Shown: positions 27,054-36,271, counted from the stretch's first letter. The stretch: 64,000 nt of DNA from CALJFL01 sp036961205 (GCA_036961205.1 JBALVI010000001.1:1-64000); one strand, 5' to 3'. The notes: generated by a model from the letters alone, not told the origin. Numbers and translations: made by a program.

Positions 27054-27266
27054 GATGTTAGCAGCAGTATCAGCGAAAGATGCAAAACGTCCGACTTTTA
27101 CCCAGTATTTGCTCGTGGTTACCAGCAAAATCTAAAAACAGGCTAACTTCCGCAATTTTGCAGCGAACTGCTGCCAAAATCCCAAAAAATAACAATTGGC
27201 TAGACAAACCTCAATTCTTCATCCAAACTGCTGCAACACTTATAATTTCACAGTGAGCGTCCGCCC
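27054..27266 (+). promoter_or_regulatory. Intergenic promoter region before aroQ-accBC
   Basis: This A/T-rich 213-base space holds a perfect -10 box TATAAT at 27241-27246, about 20 bases before the aroQ ATG. The best -35 at 17-base spacing is TTCATC (27218-27223), only weakly canonical, so an activator may be needed. No open reading frame of note and no terminator for dsbD are visible. Confidence 0.4.
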
Positions 27267-27710
27267 ATGGCGACCATTCTCGTCCTCCACGGTCCTAACC
27301 TGAATTTGCTGGGACAACGTGAGCCTGACATTTACGGCGCCACCACGCTTCACGATATCAATCTGCAACTGGAACAGCTGGCCCAATCTCGCGGCCACCA
27401 TCTGCTGAACATGCAAAGTAACGCCGAGTATGAGCTGGTTGAGCGAATTCAGGACGCCGCCCAAGAGGGCGTCAATTTTATTCTGATCAATCCCGCCGCC
27501 TTCACTCACACCAGTATTGCTATGCGCGATGCGCTAGCCGCGGTGGCCATTCCGTTCATCGAAATTCACCTGTCCAACGTGCACGCACGTGAGGACTTTC
27601 GCCAGAAGTCTTATTTTTCCGATCTGGCTTGCGGCGTAATTTGCGGCCTGGGAGCCCAGGGCTACGAGCTGGGACTGCAGGCGGCGCTGCAACAAATAGA
27701 AACCTCATAA
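27267..27710 (+). CDS. aroQ: 3-dehydroquinate dehydratase, type II
   Basis: AroQ removes water from 3-dehydroquinate in the shikimate pathway. The 147-residue protein has the type II signatures: PNLNLLGQREPDIYG with the flexible loop Arg and catalytic Tyr, NPAAFTHTS, and IEIHLSNVHARE with the catalytic His. It assembles as a dodecamer in known cases. The position before accB and accC is conserved in Pseudomonas and relatives. Confidence 0.96.
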   Translation: MATILVLHGPNLNLLGQREPDIYGATTLHDINLQLEQLAQSRGHHLLNMQSNAEYELVERIQDAAQEGVNFILINPAAFTHTSIAMRDALAAVAIPFIEIHLSNVHAREDFRQKSYFSDLACGVICGLGAQGYELGLQAALQQIETS

Positions 27711-27732
27711 TCAATAACTGAGAGAAGCCACT

Positions 27733-28200
27733 ATGGACATTCGCAAAGTAAAAAAGCTGATCGAATTGCTTGAAGAGTCAAATATTGACGAGATCGAGAT
27801 CAAGGAAGGCGAAGAATCCGTTCGCATCAGTCGCAATGGTAGCGGCCAGCAGATGATGGTTCCACCTCCCGGCTACGCACCCTATGGAGCGCCCATGGCA
27901 GCGCCCCCTATGGCTGTGGCGCCAGTTGCAGAAGCCCCAGCACAAGCTGCAGCGCCAGTGACCGCCGGCCACACGGTAACTTCACCCATGGTGGGCACCT
28001 TCTATGCTTCTGCGTCACCGACATCACCTCCCTTTGTTGCAGTCGGCCAGACAGTCAAAGTCGGTGATGTGTTATGCATCGTCGAAGCGATGAAAATGAT
28101 GAATCAGATAGAAGCCGACAAGGCGGGTACAGTAGAGGCCATTTTGGCAGAGAACGGCGAGCCGGTTGAATTCGACCAACCGCTGGTATCCATCGTTTAA
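27733..28200 (+). CDS. accB: Biotin carboxyl carrier protein of acetyl-CoA carboxylase
   Basis: AccB carries the biotin that is carboxylated by AccC in the first step of fatty-acid synthesis. The 155-residue protein has an N-terminal helix region (MDIRKVKKLIELLEES), an Ala/Pro-rich linker at about residues 45-75, and the biotinyl domain with the modified lysine in EAMKMMN near residue 121. The linker is rich in AAPVAE-type repeats. accC follows after 38 bases. Confidence 0.97.
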   Translation: MDIRKVKKLIELLEESNIDEIEIKEGEESVRISRNGSGQQMMVPPPGYAPYGAPMAAPPMAVAPVAEAPAQAAAPVTAGHTVTSPMVGTFYASASPTSPPFVAVGQTVKVGDVLCIVEAMKMMNQIEADKAGTVEAILAENGEPVEFDQPLVSIV

Positions 28201-28238
28201 ACCGCGTCTCACAAATACCGCAAGTAGAGGAAAATGCC

Positions 28239-29591
28239 ATGCCCATGTTAGAAAAGGTGCTGATCGCCAATCGAGGCGAAATCGCCCTGCGAATATTACG
28301 GGCCTGCAAGGAATTGGGCATAGGCACTGTTGCAGTGCACTCCACCGCCGATAGCGAGCTTATGCACGTAAGATTGGCTGATGAGTCAGTGTGCATAGGA
28401 CCGGCGCCCTCAACTGAAAGCTACCTCAATGTTCCAGCAATCATAAGCGCTGCCGAAGTCACCAATGCCAGCGCTATCCACCCCGGCTACGGCTTTTTGG
28501 CTGAGAACGCAGACTTCGCCGATCAGGTTGAAAAAAGCGGCTTCGTTTTTATTGGCCCTACCGCCGACACCATACGCTTGATGGGCGACAAGGTTTCCGC
28601 CATCGAGGCAATGAAGCAATCTGGCGTACCAACAGTACCGGGTTCCGACGGCGCACTCACCGACGATGCTGAACGCACCCTGGAAGTTGCGCGCAGGATA
28701 GGCTTTCCAGTGATCGTCAAAGCCGCTGCCGGTGGCGGCGGGCGTGGTATGCGAGTTGTGCACAACGAAGCAGCCCTCATCAACTCGGTGCAGGTTACCC
28801 AGGCCGAGGCTGCCGCAGCATTTGGTTCCGATGTTGTCTATCTGGAAAAATTCCTGCAAAAACCTCGTCACGTTGAAGTTCAGGTGATAGCCGATGGTCA
28901 GGGTAACGCCATCCATCTCGGCGACCGGGACTGCTCGCTGCAAAGGCGTCATCAGAAGGTGCTGGAGGAGGCTCCCGCCCCGGATATCGGCGATGATTTG
29001 CGCCAGCAGGTTGCCGAGGCCTGTGTTAATGCTTGTGTCGAGATTGGCTATCGCGGCGCCGGAACTTTTGAATTCTTATATGAAGACGGTGGCTTTTATT
29101 TTATCGAGATGAACACCCGGGTGCAGGTTGAGCACCCGGTTACTGAGATGATCACCGGTATCGATATCGTTAGAGAGCAACTACTCATTGCCAGCGGCAT
29201 GCCGCTGTCGGTCAAACAGGAAGATGTTCGTTTCCGCGGCCACTCCTTTGAATGCCGGATCAATGCTGAGGATCCGAAGAATTTCCTGCCCTCTCCAGGC
29301 AAAGTTACCACCTTTCACGCACCTGGCGGCCCCGGGGTTCGCGTCGACTCGCATCTCTACGATGGTTATACCGTGCCACCTTTCTACGACTCGTTAATCG
29401 CCAAGATAATCAGCTTCGGCGAGACCCGCGAGGTCGCTCTTGCTCGCATGCGGCAGGCACTGGACGAGTTGGTAATCGAGGGTATACGCACCAATACCCC
29501 GCTACACCGGGACCTGGTCCGCGACCGCTCATTCCAGGACGGTGGCGTAAGCATCCACTACCTGGAAAGCAAGCTGGAAGACTCGCGGTAG
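28239..29591 (+). CDS. accC: Biotin carboxylase of acetyl-CoA carboxylase
   Basis: AccC carboxylates the biotin of AccB with ATP and bicarbonate. The 450-residue protein has the ATP-grasp fold: KVLIANRGEIALRI at the N-terminus, the glycine-rich ATP lid AAGGGGRGMR near residue 165, and EMNTRVQVEHPVTE near residue 290. The ATG at 28239 has AGAGGAAAA eight bases upstream. A second in-frame ATG at 28245 corresponds to the usual MLEKVLIANRGE start. Confidence 0.97.
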   Translation: MPMLEKVLIANRGEIALRILRACKELGIGTVAVHSTADSELMHVRLADESVCIGPAPSTESYLNVPAIISAAEVTNASAIHPGYGFLAENADFADQVEKSGFVFIGPTADTIRLMGDKVSAIEAMKQSGVPTVPGSDGALTDDAERTLEVARRIGFPVIVKAAAGGGGRGMRVVHNEAALINSVQVTQAEAAAAFGSDVVYLEKFLQKPRHVEVQVIADGQGNAIHLGDRDCSLQRRHQKVLEEAPAPDIGDDLRQQVAEACVNACVEIGYRGAGTFEFLYEDGGFYFIEMNTRVQVEHPVTEMITGIDIVREQLLIASGMPLSVKQEDVRFRGHSFECRINAEDPKNFLPSPGKVTTFHAPGGPGVRVDSHLYDGYTVPPFYDSLIAKIISFGETREVALARMRQALDELVIEGIRTNTPLHRDLVRDRSFQDGGVSIHYLESKLEDSR

Positions 29592-29600
29592 ATTGATTCA

Positions 29601-30497
29601 ATGACCTGGCTGCAACTGCGACTGGATACTGATCCCGCCGCTGTCGAATCATTGGAAGATCTGATGCTTGCCACCGGAGCCGTTTCGGTCACGCTGGAAG
29701 ATAATGCCGACGACCCGGTGCTTGAACCCGGAGTTGGCGAGACCCCTCTGTGGCGTCACACCCGACTCACCGGCCTGTACAGCGCCGATGCCGATATGCA
29801 AGCGGTACTCAGTCAATTTCCATCCGAACAACTGGCCACAGGTAATCACCGCGTCGAGATCCTGGAGGACAAAGACTGGGAGCGCGAGTGGATGCAGCAC
29901 TATCGACCTATGCAATTCGGCCGACGCCTTTGGGTCTGTCCCAGTTGGATGGCGCCGCCCGAGCCCGATGCTATCAATCTACTTCTGGACCCCGGGCTGG
30001 CCTTTGGCACTGGCACCCATCCCACAACTGCGCTGTGCCTCACAGCCCTGGAAAGTCTTTCCTTACAGGATGCAGTGGTAGTGGACTATGGCTGCGGCTC
30101 AGGCATTCTCGCTGTTGCAAGTAGAAAGCTGGGCGCAAGTGAAGTGCTGGGCGTGGATAACGATCCCCAGGCTCTCGCTGCCACTATCGAAAATGCCAGA
30201 CGAAATGACGTGCCACACGATGCTATCACCGTCGCCCTGCCTGGGGCATACGATCAAGCTTACTGGTCTCAGCGCGCCGACCTGGTTGTTGCCAATATCC
30301 TCGCCGGGCCGCTGATTGAATTATCGGAGACTTTGCTCGACCTGCTGAAACCCGAAGGTACCTTGCTGCTGTCGGGGTTGCTGGCCAATCAGGCCGAGGT
30401 GATTTGCGAGCACTACCGAACCACAGTACCCATAACCGTTACCGGCGTTGACGAGGGCTGGGTTTGCCTTTCCGGTGTGCGACCTGCACAGGAATAA
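29601..30497 (+). CDS. prmA: Ribosomal protein L11 methyltransferase
   Basis: PrmA trimethylates ribosomal protein L11. The 298-residue protein has an N-terminal substrate-recognition domain (MTWLQLRLDTDPA), then LDPGLAFGTGTHPTT and a class I AdoMet domain with DYGCGSGILAVAS near residue 165. The NILAGPL motif is also conserved. It ends the aroQ-accB-accC-prmA run. In Pseudomonas a DUF3426 gene separates prmA and dusB; here there is none. Confidence 0.96.
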   Translation: MTWLQLRLDTDPAAVESLEDLMLATGAVSVTLEDNADDPVLEPGVGETPLWRHTRLTGLYSADADMQAVLSQFPSEQLATGNHRVEILEDKDWEREWMQHYRPMQFGRRLWVCPSWMAPPEPDAINLLLDPGLAFGTGTHPTTALCLTALESLSLQDAVVVDYGCGSGILAVASRKLGASEVLGVDNDPQALAATIENARRNDVPHDAITVALPGAYDQAYWSQRADLVVANILAGPLIELSETLLDLLKPEGTLLLSGLLANQAEVICEHYRTTVPITVTGVDEGWVCLSGVRPAQE

Positions 30498-30560
30498 GCG
30501 AGCGGCAGGCTGAGCTAATTGACCAGCTTCAGAATTGACGGTTTTTTATCCAATATTTCT

Positions 30561-30596
30561 TTTACCGCGCACAGTCGTCGAGTATCATAGCGCCTC
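30561..30596 (+). promoter_or_regulatory. dusB-fis promoter with GC-rich discriminator
   Basis: TTTACC (30561-30566) and TATCAT (30583-30588) are 16 bases apart, followed by AGCGCCTC. The GCGCCTC portion matches the discriminators of the two leftward stable-RNA promoters at the window's left end. In E. coli the dusB-fis promoter is also subject to growth-rate and stringent control. The start of dusB lies about 32 bases downstream of the discriminator. Confidence 0.6.
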
Positions 30597-30627
30597 TTTT
30601 TTGGGGCAGTTTTACCGACATCCTGTA

Positions 30628-31614
30628 ATGCTAAACATCGGACCTTACACCTTGCAAAATCGCGTCGCGCTAGCCCCCATGGCCGGTGTTACCGATTTGC
30701 CGTTTCGTCGCCTGTGCGCTGAACAGGGTGCGGGTCTTGTGGTGTCTGAAATGATCAGCAGCAAGCCTGAGTTACGCGATTCACGCAAGACTCTGCTGCG
30801 CAGCCAGCACGACCACGAAGCAGAGCCGCGCTCGATTCAAATCGCCGGCAATGACCCCCTGCAAATGGCGCAGGCCGCACTCTACAACGTAGCTCAAGGC
30901 GCCCAGATCATTGACATTAATATGGGCTGCCCGGCGAAAAAGGTTTGCCGAAAAGCCGCGGGATCTGCGCTGCTAGCCGACGAATCACTGGTGGCCAGCA
31001 TATTGTCTACGGTGGTTGCTGCGGTCGATGTTCCGGTCACCCTGAAAATCCGTACCGGCAGTGCACCAGACACCCGCAACGGCGTGACCATCGCCCGTAT
31101 CGCACAAGACGCCGGCATCGCTGCCCTGGCGGTCCACGGCCGCACCAGAGCCTGCGCCTTTAAGGGGCCAGTAGAGTACGACACCATCGCCGAGATTGTT
31201 GCCGCCACCGAGATTCCCGTATTTGCCAACGGTGATATAGACAGCCCGGAGAAGGCCTTTGACGTGCTTGCACACACTGGCGCCGCTGGCGTAATGATTG
31301 GCAGAGCGGCCCAGGGCCGACCCTGGTTATGCGGCCAAATTGCAACCTACCTGGCAAGCGGCAAGACACCGCCGGCGCCTGATTTTCGCCAGCAATTAAG
31401 CATTATTGAAGGACATCTGCGGGCACTACATGTGTTCTACGGTGAATTTATGGGTGTACGCATCGCCCGCAAGCATATCGGCTGGTATCTGCAGCGACAC
31501 CCGGGGCTCGCCACTGTGCGTAAGACTTTCAATTCCCTGGAATCATCCGCAGACCAGTTAAAACTTATAAATCATATTTCCCATTCTCAATTTGAAGAGG
31601 CACTAGCAGCATGA
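30628..31614 (+). CDS. dusB: tRNA-dihydrouridine synthase B
   Basis: DusB reduces uridines in the tRNA D-loop with FMN. From the ATG at 30628 it has 328 residues, with ALAPMAGVTDLPFRRL, NMGCPAKKV carrying the catalytic cysteine, and VHGRTRACAFKG. The frame extends 93 bases upstream, but that part covers the promoter and is not coding. Its stop overlaps the fis start (ATGA), the classical dusB-fis arrangement. Confidence 0.95.
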   Translation: MLNIGPYTLQNRVALAPMAGVTDLPFRRLCAEQGAGLVVSEMISSKPELRDSRKTLLRSQHDHEAEPRSIQIAGNDPLQMAQAALYNVAQGAQIIDINMGCPAKKVCRKAAGSALLADESLVASILSTVVAAVDVPVTLKIRTGSAPDTRNGVTIARIAQDAGIAALAVHGRTRACAFKGPVEYDTIAEIVAATEIPVFANGDIDSPEKAFDVLAHTGAAGVMIGRAAQGRPWLCGQIATYLASGKTPPAPDFRQQLSIIEGHLRALHVFYGEFMGVRIARKHIGWYLQRHPGLATVRKTFNSLESSADQLKLINHISHSQFEEALAA

Positions 31615-31943
31615 CAAGGGCTGAACCCTTACCACCCCAGGTGGCCAGTAACGACGAAAGCATTTTTGACAACAGCGATTCAATCAACGAACAGCCCAGC
31701 CACCTGCGCGACGCAGTGACCACCGCGGTGCGTAATTACCTGCAGGAACTGGACGGTCAAATGACCACTGATTTTTACCAAATGGTGCTGGCTGAAATCG
31801 AAGCGCCCCTGCTGACTGAAATAATGACGCACACCCGCAATAACCAGACCAAGGCTTCAATTATGCTGGGGCTCAATCGCGGCACCCTGCGCAAAAAGTT
31901 AAAGCAGTACGATATTATTTCCAGCAATAGTGGCGAGGAATAG
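31611..31943 (+). CDS. fis: DNA-binding protein Fis
   Basis: Fis is a nucleoid protein that bends DNA and activates rRNA promoters. The 110-residue product is a little longer than E. coli Fis (98) because of an acidic N-terminus. The C-terminal helix-turn-helix is nearly that of E. coli: NQTKASIMLGLNRGTLRKKL. The ATG overlaps the dusB stop, so expression follows dusB. The two leftward stable-RNA promoters at the left edge are natural targets, but no Fis site was established. Confidence 0.96.
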   Translation: MTRAEPLPPQVASNDESIFDNSDSINEQPSHLRDAVTTAVRNYLQELDGQMTTDFYQMVLAEIEAPLLTEIMTHTRNNQTKASIMLGLNRGTLRKKLKQYDIISSNSGEE

Positions 31944-31952
31944 ACCGACACT

Positions 31953-33527
31953 ATGAGCGACATCGATCTGCTTCCCGTTAAGCGCGCGCTAATTAGCGTT
32001 TCCGATAAATCAGGTATTGTTGAGTTTGCCAGCGCTCTACGCGACGCAGGCGTTGAGCTGCTTTCTACCGGCGGCACCTATCGCCTGCTACAGGAAAACG
32101 GCCTACAGGTAACCGAGGTGTCAGAGCACACTGGCTTCCCTGAGATGATGGACGGCCGTGTCAAAACACTGCACCCAAAAATACACGGCGGCATTCTGGC
32201 CAGGCGCGGGCAAGACGATGCGGTTATGGCTGAACACGGTATCGATGCCATCGACATGGTGGTGGTTAACCTGTACCCCTTTGAGGCCACTGTCGCCAAA
32301 CCGGATTGCAGCCTGGAAGACGCTATTGAGAATATCGACATAGGCGGACCCACTATGGTCAGGGCAGCGGCCAAGAACCATCGTTTCGTGAATATCGTGG
32401 TCAATGCAGATGACTACGCTGCGATTACTACCGAGATGCAAGCCAATAACGGCGCCACCAGCATGCACACCCGCTTCGACCTGGCAATTAAGGCCTACGA
32501 GCACACCGCTGCCTACGATGGTGCCATTGCCAATCACTTTGGCCGACTGGTAAGCCCTGGTTCAGAAAATTTCCCTAGAACCTTCAATACCCAGTTCTTT
32601 AAAACGCAGGAAATGCGCTACGGGGAAAACCCCCATCAGCGCGCCGCCTTCTATACAGAGGCCAACCCCAGTGAAGCGGGAATCGCCACCGCAACCCAGT
32701 TGCAGGGCAAAGAGTTGTCTTACAACAACGTCGCAGACACCGATGCCGCCCTGGAATGCGTTAAAAACTTTGAGCAACCCGCCTGCGTTATCGTCAAGCA
32801 CGCCAACCCCTGCGGCGTGGCCGTGGCCGAGAATATCAGCCAGGCCTACGATCTCGCCTTTGCCACCGACCCCGAATCGGCATTTGGCGGCATTATTGCG
32901 TTCAACCGTGAACTGGATGCCGCCACAGCCGCTGCAATTTGCGAACGTCAGTTTGTGGAGGTCATCATTGCCCCCGCCGTTAGCGCCGAAGCAGCAGCGG
33001 TTGTTGCAGCAAAGAAAAATGTGCGCCTGCTCAGTTGTGGCCAATGGACGACTTCGGGTCCTGCCCTCGATTACAAGCGGGTTAACGGTGGCCTACTGGT
33101 ACAGGATCGTGATCTTGGCATGGTTAGCAAGGGTGACCTGACCGTGGTCAGCAAGCTACAACCTACCGAGCAGCAGTGGGTGGATCTATTGTTCGCCTGG
33201 AAAGTCGCCAAATATGTTAAGTCCAATGCCATCGTCTACGCTAATCAAGGGCAGACAGTGGGCGTCGGTGCCGGTCAGATGAGTCGAATCAATTCTGCCC
33301 GCATTGCCGCCATTAAGGCCGAGCATGCAGGACTGCAGGTACGAGGGTCAGTAATGGCTTCCGATGCATTCTTCCCGTTCCGTGATGGCATGGACAGTGC
33401 CGGCGAGTCAGGGATTGCCGCAGTCATTCAACCCGGTGGTTCAATTCGCGACGAGGAAGTGATTGCCGCCGCCGACGAGCACAACATGGCCATGGTATTC
33501 ACCGGTATGCGTCACTTCCGCCACTAA
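31953..33527 (+). CDS. purH: Bifunctional AICAR transformylase/IMP cyclohydrolase
   Basis: PurH performs the last two steps to IMP. The 524-residue protein has an N-terminal MGS-like cyclohydrolase domain (ALISVSDKSGIVEFA, LHPKIHGGILARR) and a C-terminal transformylase domain with KHANPCGVA, GGIIAFNRELDA and AFFPFRDGMD. Length is normal. It follows fis after nine bases, so purine synthesis is linked with growth-rate regulation here, as in Pseudomonas. Confidence 0.97.
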   Translation: MSDIDLLPVKRALISVSDKSGIVEFASALRDAGVELLSTGGTYRLLQENGLQVTEVSEHTGFPEMMDGRVKTLHPKIHGGILARRGQDDAVMAEHGIDAIDMVVVNLYPFEATVAKPDCSLEDAIENIDIGGPTMVRAAAKNHRFVNIVVNADDYAAITTEMQANNGATSMHTRFDLAIKAYEHTAAYDGAIANHFGRLVSPGSENFPRTFNTQFFKTQEMRYGENPHQRAAFYTEANPSEAGIATATQLQGKELSYNNVADTDAALECVKNFEQPACVIVKHANPCGVAVAENISQAYDLAFATDPESAFGGIIAFNRELDAATAAAICERQFVEVIIAPAVSAEAAAVVAAKKNVRLLSCGQWTTSGPALDYKRVNGGLLVQDRDLGMVSKGDLTVVSKLQPTEQQWVDLLFAWKVAKYVKSNAIVYANQGQTVGVGAGQMSRINSARIAAIKAEHAGLQVRGSVMASDAFFPFRDGMDSAGESGIAAVIQPGGSIRDEEVIAAADEHNMAMVFTGMRHFRH

Positions 33528-33549
33528 AACAACGAGCGCCGTTACAACT

Positions 33550-34842
33550 ATGAATGTATTGATCATTGGTGGCGGTGGCCGGGAACACGCTTTGGCGTGG
33601 AAAGCGGCGCAATCCCCTCTCGCCCAAACCGTCTTCGTAGCCCCGGGTAACGCAGGCACTGCTGGCGAAAACGGCATAAAAAACGTTGTACTGGACGTTA
33701 TGGATTTTGAAGGCCTGGCGGATTTCGCCGCCGGCAACGACGTAGGACTAACTATCGTCGGACCCGAGGCGCCTTTGGTCGGCGGCATAGTCAATTATTT
33801 CGAAGCCAGGCAACTGCGCTGCTTCGGACCCAGTGAAGGCGCCGCCCAACTAGAAGGTTCCAAGGCGTTTACCAAAGATTTTCTGGCACGGCACAATATT
33901 CCCAGCGGCACCTACGGCAAATTCACCGAAGTAGAACCAGCGCTAGAGTATTTACGAGCCCAGGGTGCCCCGATTGTCGTTAAAGCAGACGGACTGGCTG
34001 CCGGCAAAGGCGTGATTGTCGCTGAGACCTTACAGCAGGCGGAAAGCGCAGTAGTAGATATGCTCTCGGGTAACGCCTTTGGCGAAGCCGGTTGCCGTGT
34101 TGTCATCGAGGAATTTCTCGAAGGTGAGGAAGCCAGCTTTATTGTCATGGTAGACGGCGAGCATGTACTGCCAATGGCCACCAGCCAGGACCACAAGCGG
34201 ATTGGCGAGGGCGATACTGGACCCAACACTGGCGGCATGGGGGCCTATTCACCGGCACCCGTTGTCACCTCAGAAGTTTACCAACGCATTATGCGCGAAG
34301 TCATTGAACCCACCGTGCGCGGCATGGCAGCCGAGGGCAATGCCTATACCGGCTTTCTGTATGCTGGCCTGATGATCAGCCCAGACGGTGCGCCCAGCGT
34401 CATTGAATACAACTGCCGCTTCGGCGACCCGGAAACACAGCCCATATTAATGCGCCTGCAATCTGACCTGGTCAGCCTTTGTAACGATGCCCTGGATGGC
34501 GTGCTGGATACGGTAGGCACCCAGTGGGACGAGCGCTGCGCAATCGGTGTAGTACTGGCCGCAGGTGGTTACCCCGGCGACTACAGCAAGGGTGCGGTTA
34601 TAGAGGGTTTGGACGCCGTGCAGCCTGACAATATCAAGGTATTCCACGCCGGCACTGCACTTCAGAACGATAACATCGTCACCAATGGCGGCCGGGTTCT
34701 GTGTGTCACAGCACTAGGCGACGATATTGCCACCGCACAGAAAGCCAGTTACGCAGCCGCCGAAGCCATCAGTTGGGAAGGCATGACCCTGCGCCGCGAT
34801 ATTGGCTGGCGGGCGATAGCCCGTTATAGTCAGCAAGACTAG
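33550..34842 (+). CDS. purD: Phosphoribosylamine-glycine ligase
   Basis: PurD joins glycine to phosphoribosylamine with ATP. The ATG at 33550 gives 430 residues, beginning MNVLIIGGGGREHALAWK, with the ATP-grasp region (VVKADGLAAGKGVIVAE) and SQDHKRIGEGDTGPNTGGMG in the middle. The frame runs upstream into purH, but the family start is clear. The purH-purD pair is usual in proteobacteria. Confidence 0.97.
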   Translation: MNVLIIGGGGREHALAWKAAQSPLAQTVFVAPGNAGTAGENGIKNVVLDVMDFEGLADFAAGNDVGLTIVGPEAPLVGGIVNYFEARQLRCFGPSEGAAQLEGSKAFTKDFLARHNIPSGTYGKFTEVEPALEYLRAQGAPIVVKADGLAAGKGVIVAETLQQAESAVVDMLSGNAFGEAGCRVVIEEFLEGEEASFIVMVDGEHVLPMATSQDHKRIGEGDTGPNTGGMGAYSPAPVVTSEVYQRIMREVIEPTVRGMAAEGNAYTGFLYAGLMISPDGAPSVIEYNCRFGDPETQPILMRLQSDLVSLCNDALDGVLDTVGTQWDERCAIGVVLAAGGYPGDYSKGAVIEGLDAVQPDNIKVFHAGTALQNDNIVTNGGRVLCVTALGDDIATAQKASYAAAEAISWEGMTLRRDIGWRAIARYSQQD

Positions 34843-34861
34843 ATACTTCCTGGAGCACATT

Positions 34862-35506
34862 GTGGGTCAACGCCGCCTATCATTGATAGATCGCCTCATC
34901 GGTGAAACAGACTCCGTGCTGCGCACACTGACCAACCGCGGCAACACCGCTGCCCGAACCTCCCCCAGTGAAGGCCACACCGAGGCGGACCTGAATGAAA
35001 CCGAGCGCAGGCATGTCGCTGGGCTTATGCGGGTCAATCACACCGGTGAAGTGTGTGCCCAGGCTCTCTATCAAGGTCAGGCCCTGACTGCCAAACTCCC
35101 TGATGTGGCCGAAGAAATGCAACAAGCTGCAGCAGAGGAAGTCGATCACCTGGTGTGGTGCGAAGAACGTTTACGGGAACTCGACAGCCGCCCCAGTCTG
35201 CTTAACCCCGCGTGGTACGGGGTGTCATTTGCACTGGGCGCAATCGCCGGAGCAATTGGCGACAAAGTGAGTCTTGGCTTTGTAGCAGCCACCGAAGAAC
35301 GAGTCTGCGACCACCTGAAAGACCATCTCAAGCAATTACCTGATGAAGACCGTAAATCCCGGCTTATTTTGCAACAAATGCTGGAGGATGAAGAGCGTCA
35401 CGGTGAGAATGCGCTGGAGGCCGGTGGTACCGATTTTCCAGCGCCAGTGAAAGAAGCCATGGCAGCGGTGTCTACAGTAATGACCAAGAGTAGTTACTGG
35501 GTTTAA
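34862..35506 (+). CDS. coq7: Demethoxyubiquinone hydroxylase Coq7
   Basis: This diiron monooxygenase hydroxylates demethoxyubiquinone in ubiquinone synthesis at the membrane. The 214-residue protein has the ligand set: Glu in MRVNHTGEVCAQALYQGQ, EEVDHL, a later Glu in ATEERVCDHL, and EDEERHGENA. It starts with GTG. In Pseudomonas speD lies between coq7 and osmC; here that space is a 194-bp near-palindrome. Confidence 0.93.
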   Translation: MGQRRLSLIDRLIGETDSVLRTLTNRGNTAARTSPSEGHTEADLNETERRHVAGLMRVNHTGEVCAQALYQGQALTAKLPDVAEEMQQAAAEEVDHLVWCEERLRELDSRPSLLNPAWYGVSFALGAIAGAIGDKVSLGFVAATEERVCDHLKDHLKQLPDEDRKSRLILQQMLEDEERHGENALEAGGTDFPAPVKEAMAAVSTVMTKSSYWV

Positions 35507-35551
35507 TGAGTATCGTCAGAGCCTTCTAAATTGGTTTTCAGCGTACTGGCC

Positions 35552-35745
35552 GCTCCCTTCCGAGAAAAATGTCTTTCCCGCGCGGCCGCATCCTCACCCC
35601 GGCGGCCAGACCGCTGCGGAACTCGACAAATTTTGCTGTGCAAAATTCTGGACTCGATCAGTCCTCGCGGAGAGCCTCTGGCCGCCGGGGTGAGGATAAG
35701 CAGCGGCCTGATTGCGCGGGAAAGACATTTTTCTCGGAAGGAAGC
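35552..35745. repeat. Long near-palindromic element, MITE-like
   Basis: The outer arms 35552-35581 and 35716-35745 are complementary with one mismatch. After small unequal gaps a second block (ATCCTCACCCCGGCGGCCAGA at 35590-35610 and its complement ending at 35696) continues the pairing. At the centre AATTTTGC and GCAAAATT form an eight-bp stem with a three-base loop near 35629-35647. GCTCC occurs at 35552 and again at 35744, but both overlap the arm tips. It lies between convergent coq7 and osmC. A termination role is possible; its size suggests a small mobile element. Confidence 0.75.
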
Positions 35746-35753
35746 TCCGTTTG

Positions 35754-36182
35754 CTACTCCGCTACGAATTCCTGTAACTCATGACTGTGAGTGACTGCTA
35801 CGCCACCCGCGGCAAGCATAATTGAGGCGGAGCAATATTTTTCAGCCGACAGCTCAACCGCCCGCTTAACCTGATTTTCCTTGAGCCCGACACCCGTAAC
35901 GACAAAATGCAGGTTGATGCTGGTAAAAACGGCGGGAACTGCATCTGCGCGCTCGGCCTGCAGCTCAACCTGGCAATCGGTCACTTTCTGCCTAGATTTT
36001 TTCAACATACTCATTACATCGTAGACCGCACAGCCACCGGTACCCAGCAGTAACATCTCCATAGGCCGAAAACCCATGTTGCGGCCACCCAGATCCTCAG
36101 GGCCATCCATCACCACCGAATGCCCACTTCCGGATTCACCAATGAACATGGCGCCATCCGTCCACTTAACTGTTGCTTGCAT
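35754..36182 (-). CDS. OsmC family protein
   Basis: This 142-residue protein has the OsmC/Ohr fold with its two cysteines in GTGGCAVYDVMSMLKK and KYCSASIMLA. It probably reduces organic hydroperoxides or is related to that group, although this subfamily (YhfA-like) has no firm substrate. The GAGGAAG ribosome site is strong. The order coq7-(speD)-osmC-vfr is that of Pseudomonas. It is divergent from the Crp/Vfr gene. Confidence 0.9.
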   Translation of the reverse strand: MQATVKWTDGAMFIGESGSGHSVVMDGPEDLGGRNMGFRPMEMLLLGTGGCAVYDVMSMLKKSRQKVTDCQVELQAERADAVPAVFTSINLHFVVTGVGLKENQVKRAVELSAEKYCSASIMLAAGGVAVTHSHELQEFVAE

Positions 36183-36242
36183 AACACTTCCTCATAATGA
36201 TCGGGCCTTTGGGGGCGCAGGATATTAGCACAGCAAGTACGG

Positions 36243-36271
36243 TTTTACTTAGCCCCCGCGTAGGTTAGAAT
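36243..36271 (+). promoter_or_regulatory. Candidate promoter of the Crp/Vfr gene
   Basis: TTTTAC (36243-36248) and TAGAAT (36266-36271) are 17 bases apart and about 40 bases before the GTG start. The -35 is weak. No CRP-type palindrome was found in this 127-base space, so autoregulation is not evident. Confidence 0.4.

Noticed and set aside
28410..28952. 180-codon antisense frame inside accC
   Set aside because: Opposite-strand shadow of a well conserved gene with no recognisable motif.
30535..30627. N-terminal extension of DusB
   Set aside because: It overlaps the promoter and discriminator; DusB homologues begin at MLNIGPYTLQNR.
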